A DNA stretch of 64,000 nucleotides from Psychromarinibacter sp048262455. Lineage in GTDB: Bacteria; Pseudomonadota; Alphaproteobacteria; Rhodobacterales; Rhodobacteraceae. Below are positions 59,532 through 64,000 of the stretch, one piece after another. The stretch spans positions 124,001 through 188,000 of the forward strand of contig JBLXFD010000003.1 of the NCBI GenBank assembly GCA_048262455.1, given 5' to 3'. Made by a program: the position numbers and the translations under genes. Position 1 is the stretch's first letter. Each line of letters starts with the position of its first letter. Under the pieces are notes generated by a model. It was not told the DNA's origin, ran no database searches, and saw only the letters and a list, made by a program, of their open reading frames with translations.

Positions 59532-61124
59532 TCAGTGCTGAAAGTGGCGCATGCCGGTGAAGACCATCGCCAGCCCGGCCTCGTCGGCGGCGGCGATCAC
59601 CTCGTCGTCGCGCATCGAGCCGCCCGGCTGGATCACGCAGGTGGCGCCCGCGGCGGCGGCCTCCATCAGCCCGTCGGCGAAGGGGAAGAAAGCGTCCGAG
59701 GCGACGGCGGAGCCGTGGGTCAGCGGCGCGTCGAGGCCCAGGGCCTCGGCCATCCGCTCTGCCTTCTTCGCGGCGATCAGGGCGCTGTCCAGCCGGCTCA
59801 TCTGCCCCGCGCCGACGCCGACGGTGGCGCCGTCCTTGACGTAGACGATGGCGTTGGACTTCACGTGCTTGGCGATTTTCCAGGCCAGCCGCAGGTCGGC
59901 CATCTCGGCCTCGCTCGGGGCGCGTTGGGTCACCACCCGCAGCGCGTCGGGGGTCACCTGCCCGCTGTCCTTGTCCTGCACCAGGAAGCCCCCGGCCACC
60001 TGCCGCACCGCCACCTGCGCCTGCGCGGGATCGGCCAGCGCCTCGGTGGTCAGCAGCCGCAGGTTCTTCTTGGCCGCGAAAACCTCCAGCGCGTCGGCGT
60101 CGGCGCCGGGGGCGATCACCACCTCGGTGAAGATCTTCACGATCTCCTCGGCGGTGGCCCGGTCCAGCCGCTGGTTCAGCGCCACGATCCCGCCGAAGGC
60201 GGAGGTGCGGTCGCAGTCGAAGGCGCGGGAATAGGCCTCGGCCAGCGTCGCGCCCAGCGCGGCGCCGCAGGGGTTGGCGTGCTTGATGATGGCACAGGCG
60301 GGGCCGGTGGCCTCCGGCTGGAACTCCGAGATCAGCTCGAACGCCGCGTCGGTGTCGTTGATGTTGTTGTAGCTCAGCTCCTTGCCCTGCCACTGCCGCG
60401 CGGTGGCGACGCCGGGGCGGCCGGAGCCGTCGGTGTAAAATGCCGCCTGCTGGTGCGGGTTCTCACCGTAGCGCAGGGTCTGCGCGAGCGTGCCGGCGAA
60501 TGCGCGGCGGCGCGGCACTGCCTGCCCGATCGCCCCCGCCATCCAGGTGGAGACGGCGGCGTCGTAGGCGGCGGTGCGGGCGTAGGCGTTCTGCGCCATG
60601 CGCTGGCGGAAGGCGCGGCCGGTCTGGCCCTCCTTCGCCTCCAGTTCCTCCAGCAGCGGCTGGTAGTCCTCGACATCCGTCAGCACGGTGACGAAGCCGT
60701 GGTTCTTGGCGGCGGCGCGGATCATCGCGGGGCCGCCGATGTCGATGTTCTCGACGCAGGTGTCATAGTCGGCGCCCTTCGCGACGGTGGCCTCGAAGGG
60801 ATAGAGGTTCACCACCAGCAGGTCGATCGCGCCGATCCCGTGCTCTTCCATCGCCGCAAGGTGCGAGGGCTCGTCGCGCAGCGCCAGCAGACCCCCGTGC
60901 ACCGCCGGGTGCAGGGTCTTGACCCGCCCGTCCATCATCTCGGGAAAGCCGGTGACATCGGCGACGTCGCGCACCTCCAGCCCCGCCTCGCGCAGCAGCT
61001 TCGCGCTGCCGCCGGTGGACAGCAGTTCCACCCCCCGGGCAGAGAGCGCGCGGGCCAGATCCACCAGCCCCTCCTTATCGGACACGGAAAGAAGCGCGCG
61101 GCGCAGGGGCGAGAGGTCGGTCAT
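59532..61124 (-). CDS. purH: Bifunctional AICAR transformylase/IMP cyclohydrolase
   Basis: A 530-residue bifunctional enzyme for the last two steps of IMP synthesis. N-terminal MGS-like IMP cyclohydrolase domain (residues 1-200: LLSVSDKEGLVDLARAL, STGGSAKLLREAG, GRVKTLHPAVHGGLL) and C-terminal transformylase (RYGENPHQQAAFY, IKHANPCGAAL, AFFPFADGLMEAAAAGATC). Complete. Confidence 0.97.
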   Translation of the reverse strand: MTDLSPLRRALLSVSDKEGLVDLARALSARGVELLSTGGSAKLLREAGLEVRDVADVTGFPEMMDGRVKTLHPAVHGGLLALRDEPSHLAAMEEHGIGAIDLLVVNLYPFEATVAKGADYDTCVENIDIGGPAMIRAAAKNHGFVTVLTDVEDYQPLLEELEAKEGQTGRAFRQRMAQNAYARTAAYDAAVSTWMAGAIGQAVPRRRAFAGTLAQTLRYGENPHQQAAFYTDGSGRPGVATARQWQGKELSYNNINDTDAAFELISEFQPEATGPACAIIKHANPCGAALGATLAEAYSRAFDCDRTSAFGGIVALNQRLDRATAEEIVKIFTEVVIAPGADADALEVFAAKKNLRLLTTEALADPAQAQVAVRQVAGGFLVQDKDSGQVTPDALRVVTQRAPSEAEMADLRLAWKIAKHVKSNAIVYVKDGATVGVGAGQMSRLDSALIAAKKAERMAEALGLDAPLTHGSAVASDAFFPFADGLMEAAAAGATCVIQPGGSMRDDEVIAAADEAGLAMVFTGMRHFQH

Positions 61125-61137
61125 CGGCGGAGGTATC

Positions 61138-62871
61138 CTAGTGCTGTTCCATCATCTCGCTGTCGTCCCGCTCGAAATCACGCAGGTGCGTGGGCGTGTC
61201 CTGCGCCTTGGCGAACGTCCAGCGGACGCGGGTCGCATAGCGTATCGCCCGCGCGGATAGAACAACCTGTTTCGTCGCACGCGGCTTCAGCCGGCCTTTT
61301 TCCAGGTAGACGCTGGGTTCCAGCGTCATCTGCGCCGCGCCGTCGTGGCGGAAGATCCAGACCTCGCCGCTTTTCAGCACCATGGAAACGGCGGCGCCGC
61401 CCATGTCCAGCTCGGCGTCGACATCGGGGTGCAGGTGGAACCGCACCTGGAAGGGAATGCCCTGCAGCCGCACCCGGTCCATGGCCGCGTCGAAGCTGCG
61501 CTGGTGCGCCTCCTCGATCGCCGCCAGCACGTCCTCGCCCGCCAGCCCGCGGCCATCCGCCGACAGCTCCAGCTGCCGCACGTGGGTCAGCCCGTGGGTG
61601 GGGACGTAGCCGTCGTGGCCCGCCACCAGCCCGATCTCTGTGGTCTCGGTGCCGATCTGCATCTTCACCGACTTCGGCCGGTCATACAGCGTCTCGGCCG
61701 CGGGGCCGCCCTTGCCGGGACGGCCGAAGCGCGAGGACGAATACCCCTCGATCGCCAGGTCGGAGTGCGAGGCGGTGGCGCGGCCGGCGCGGGCCCATTC
61801 CGCGCCGAACTGCCGCCCGTCGCCGCAGTTGACGATCAGCGGCCGCCGGCCCGAGGTCAGCTCGAACGCCAGGGTCGAGGCATGGGCCCGCGCCGAGGCG
61901 GGCCCGCCCGGCGGCACCGCGGTATCGGCGATCACCGTGGTGCGCGCCGCCTGCAGCCGGGTGAATCCCATGGCCAGCCCCGGCCGCGGCCCGTCCTTGA
62001 TACCGCTGTCCGCCAGCGCCTGGTCCAGCCGTCCCTCCAGCCCGCGCCCGCCGCCGTGGAACCGCGCCAGCGCGCCGTCGGCATGACGCAGCGCACGCAG
62101 GGTCGGCGCGATGCGGGCGATGGCGCCCAGGTGGTCCGCCGGCGCCCGGCGGCCCGATTCGGACAGGGCGCGGGCGGTCCAGTTGAGCAAGGTGAAGACT
62201 TCCAGCAGTTCTTCGGGGTTGCGGGTGACGATGCCGCCGCCGGCGTCGACCCGGTCGCGGCACTCCCGCGCCAACGCCTTGACTGCCGGGTCCACCAGCC
62301 GCTCCATCCCGATCAGGGACAGGCCGGCATAGATCAGCCCGCTCAGCGCCTCGAAGCGGCCCAGCCCGGGACGGGCGGCGCGCCAGCGGTGACTGAGGAA
62401 GATCGTCTGCTGCCCGAGCGAGCGGTAGTAGGCCTCTGACATGGCGCTGCCGTCGCCCTGCAGCAGGAAGATCGCGTGGTTGATCCAGCGGATCGCCCGG
62501 CGGCCGGTGGTGTCCGGGGTCCAGCCCGGCCCGGCACCGCGCGCGTAACGCTCCAGCCACTCCGCCGTCCAGGTCTGCGCCAGTTCGCGCGCCCGCCGGT
62601 CGCCCAGCGCCGCAAGGTCGTCAAGCCAGCCGAACCCGTGGATCTCGTCGTCGAACTCGGCCCCGTAGCGGCCCAGCGCCCAGATCGAGCTGTCCGGCGC
62701 CTCCACCACCCGGCCCGCCACCAGGAAGTTGCCGGCACACAGCTGCCGGCCCCGGGTGAAGCGGCCGATGGTGCGCGGCTCCGGCTGCGAGACGAACCCG
62801 GCGGCCGGGCGTGCGAAACCAGCCCGGCGCGCATGGTACCGGTTCATCCAACGCGCCCAGCGCTCGGACAT
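61138..62871 (-). CDS. Heparinase II/III family protein
   Basis: A 577-residue protein with an all-helical toroid N-terminal part (to about residue 320) and a beta-sandwich heparinase II/III-like C-terminal domain (LIVNCGDGRQFGAEWARAGRATASHSDLAIEGYSSSRFG, HDGYVPTHGLTHVRQLEL). No signal peptide, which is odd for a secreted polysaccharide lyase and suggests a cytoplasmic role. The rsmB-heparinase-purH order is a conserved Rhodobacterales arrangement, as I recall. Start at 62871 is the first ATG; a TTG 18 bases upstream is possible. Confidence 0.85.
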   Translation of the reverse strand: MSERWARWMNRYHARRAGFARPAAGFVSQPEPRTIGRFTRGRQLCAGNFLVAGRVVEAPDSSIWALGRYGAEFDDEIHGFGWLDDLAALGDRRARELAQTWTAEWLERYARGAGPGWTPDTTGRRAIRWINHAIFLLQGDGSAMSEAYYRSLGQQTIFLSHRWRAARPGLGRFEALSGLIYAGLSLIGMERLVDPAVKALARECRDRVDAGGGIVTRNPEELLEVFTLLNWTARALSESGRRAPADHLGAIARIAPTLRALRHADGALARFHGGGRGLEGRLDQALADSGIKDGPRPGLAMGFTRLQAARTTVIADTAVPPGGPASARAHASTLAFELTSGRRPLIVNCGDGRQFGAEWARAGRATASHSDLAIEGYSSSRFGRPGKGGPAAETLYDRPKSVKMQIGTETTEIGLVAGHDGYVPTHGLTHVRQLELSADGRGLAGEDVLAAIEEAHQRSFDAAMDRVRLQGIPFQVRFHLHPDVDAELDMGGAAVSMVLKSGEVWIFRHDGAAQMTLEPSVYLEKGRLKPRATKQVVLSARAIRYATRVRWTFAKAQDTPTHLRDFERDDSEMMEQH

Positions 62872-62984
62872 TCCGTCGCCGACCTTCAAATCCCGCTTTC
62901 GCCTCGCCTGCTTGTGGCCGTCGCGGCGGCCCTTCTGGGCGCAGTCTACGCCAGCCCGAGGCGCAAGTCATTGGGGAATGGCGC

Positions 62985-64000
62985 TCAGGCGACTTTCCGC
63001 AACGACGCGATGTAGAAGCCGTCCATTCCCCCGGTTTCGGCCCAGAAGTCGGGGCGCAGCCGCAACCCGGTGCCGTCGCGCCAGGCCGGGTCCACCCCCG
63101 GCAGCGCCAGCGCGTCGGGATCGGGGCGCAGGTCCGGGTGCCGCTCCAGCGCCGCCTCCACCTGCGCCTCGCCCTCGTCGGGCAGCAGCGAGCAGGTGCA
63201 GAACACCAGCCGCCCGCCCGGCGCCAGCAGCGCCAGCGCCCGCGCGATCAGCGCCTCCTGCAGGGCGAAAAGGGCCATGAAGTCGCTGCCGTCCTTGGCT
63301 TGCGGCAGGTCCGGGTGGCGGCGGATCGTGCCGGTGGCCGAACAGGGCGCGTCCAGCAGCACCGCGTCGAAGCCCCCGGCCCCGTCCCATTCCAGCGCGT
63401 CGGCGGCCACCACCTGCGCGGACAGCCGGCAGCGCGCGAGGTTCTCGGCCAGCCGCTCCAGCCGCGCCTCGGAGATGTCGAGCGCGGTGACATCGGCCCC
63501 GGCCGCCGCCAGCTGCAGCGTCTTGCCGCCGGGCGCGGCGCAAAGGTCCAGCACCCGCTCGCCGGGCCGCGCCGCCAGCACCCGCGCGGGCAGCGCCGCC
63601 GCCGCGTCCTGCACCCACCAGTCGCCGGCCTCGTAGCCCTCCAGCGCCGTGACCTGCCCCGCCCCGGCCAGCCGCACGCTGCCGGTGGGCAGCCCCGCGC
63701 CCCCCAGCCGCGCCGCCAGCGCCGCCGCATCGCCGTCGCGCGGCGTCAGGTCCAGCGGCGCACCGGCGGCATGCACCGCCTCCATCGCCGCCACGGCGGC
63801 CTTGCCCCAGGCCTCGATCAGCGGCGCGCGCAGCCACCTTGGCAGGCGCGGCAGCGGCAGCGTGTCCCACTTCGGCAGGTCGACCCGGCGCAGCACGGCG
63901 TTGACGAGGCCGGCCGCAGGCTCGGTCTTGCGGGTCTCGCGGGTCAGGCGCACGCAGGCGTCCACCACCGCGTGGGGCGCGCCGCCCAGCGCCGCCATCT
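62985..64000 (-). CDS. rsmB: 16S rRNA m5C967 methyltransferase, cut at right edge
   Basis: The last ~337 residues of an RsmB/NOL1-family enzyme; the frame is open to the window edge, and the missing part would be the start of the NusB-like domain. The SAM-dependent domain has CAAPGGKTLQLA, DAPCSATGTIRRHP (catalytic Cys) and CTCSLLPDEGE (release Cys). It methylates C967 of 16S rRNA. The ATG near 63998 is internal. Confidence 0.93.
   Translation of the reverse strand, partial: MAALGGAPHAVVDACVRLTRETRKTEPAAGLVNAVLRRVDLPKWDTLPLPRLPRWLRAPLIEAWGKAAVAAMEAVHAAGAPLDLTPRDGDAAALAARLGGAGLPTGSVRLAGAGQVTALEGYEAGDWWVQDAAAALPARVLAARPGERVLDLCAAPGGKTLQLAAAGADVTALDISEARLERLAENLARCRLSAQVVAADALEWDGAGGFDAVLLDAPCSATGTIRRHPDLPQAKDGSDFMALFALQEALIARALALLAPGGRLVFCTCSLLPDEGEAQVEAALERHPDLRPDPDALALPGVDPAWRDGTGLRLRPDFWAETGGMDGFYIASLRKVA

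Noticed and set aside
61138..62871. Secreted polysaccharide lyase linked to the uronate locus
   Set aside because: No signal peptide and a housekeeping context (rsmB, purH) 24 kb away from the sugar-acid genes; similarity to heparinase fold alone does not support it.

Overview
The window is a high-GC (about 68-70 %) chromosomal segment of an alphaproteobacterium, almost certainly a member of the Rhodobacterales (roseobacter/Rhodobacter lineage). The evidence is the gene content and order: murA followed by a DUF2948 gene; the run rsmB, heparinase-like gene, purH, lspA, DUF3035 lipoprotein and a pair of M16 peptidases; a MutL with an endonuclease motif; an FeS photolyase of the PhrB type; and SoeABC sulfite dehydrogenase. 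Nothing looks like a prophage, conjugative element or CRISPR locus. One gene is cut at each edge (a MORN-repeat protein on the left, rsmB on the right).

Layout. 1-9.3 kb: MORN protein, GST, SDR plus FeS photolyase, leuA preceded by a likely leucine leader peptide and hairpin, a secreted HExxH protein, a LysR regulator, and lepA. 9.3-10.6 kb: a REP/RAYT island (short GC palindromes around and inside a REP-associated tyrosine transposase gene), dodecin and a small membrane protein. 10.6-14.7 kb: a hydroxycinnamate-type cluster (amidohydrolase, MarR, crotonase, divergent feruloyl-CoA synthase). 14.7-30.8 kb: a large sugar-acid catabolic locus organised around a GntR/FadR regulator. Leftwards run an ABC importer (binding protein, two permeases, fused double ATPase), three enolase-superfamily enzymes and an alpha/beta hydrolase. 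Rightwards run an SMP-30 lactonase, a galactonate-dehydratase-like enolase, a second hydrolase, uronate dehydrogenase and KDGal kinase. 30.8-38 kb: soeA, a LysE-type exporter, soeB, soeC, a fifth enolase-superfamily enzyme, a dispersed repeat, and KDPGal aldolase. 38-46.2 kb: an SDR with a divergent FadR regulator and RraA-type aldolase, an IclR regulator, a DapA-family lyase, and a TctCBA tripartite transporter. 46.2-64 kb: tRNA-Thr and housekeeping genes (murA, gltX, saccharopine dehydrogenase, rmuC, mutL, M16 peptidases, lspA, purH, rsmB), punctuated by two dispersed repeat families.

How it fits together. Hexuronates and aldonates taken up by the ABC importer could be oxidised by Udh, delactonised by the SMP-30 protein, dehydrated by one of five enolase-superfamily dehydratases, phosphorylated by DgoK and split by DgoA to pyruvate and glyceraldehyde 3-phosphate. 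The GlucD-like enzyme suggests an aldarate branch, but no 5-keto-4-deoxyglucarate dehydratase is recognisable here. SoeABC sits inside this carbohydrate region, with an enolase gene directly behind it, which raises the possibility of a sulfonated sugar-acid substrate.

Regulatory sequence is rich. Palindromes lie at every divergent regulator promoter, and an identical 11-bp core (TTGTCAAACAA) is present in front of both transporter loci. Two families of roughly 190-250 bp structured intergenic repeats, plus nine REP-like palindromes, are the main non-coding novelty.
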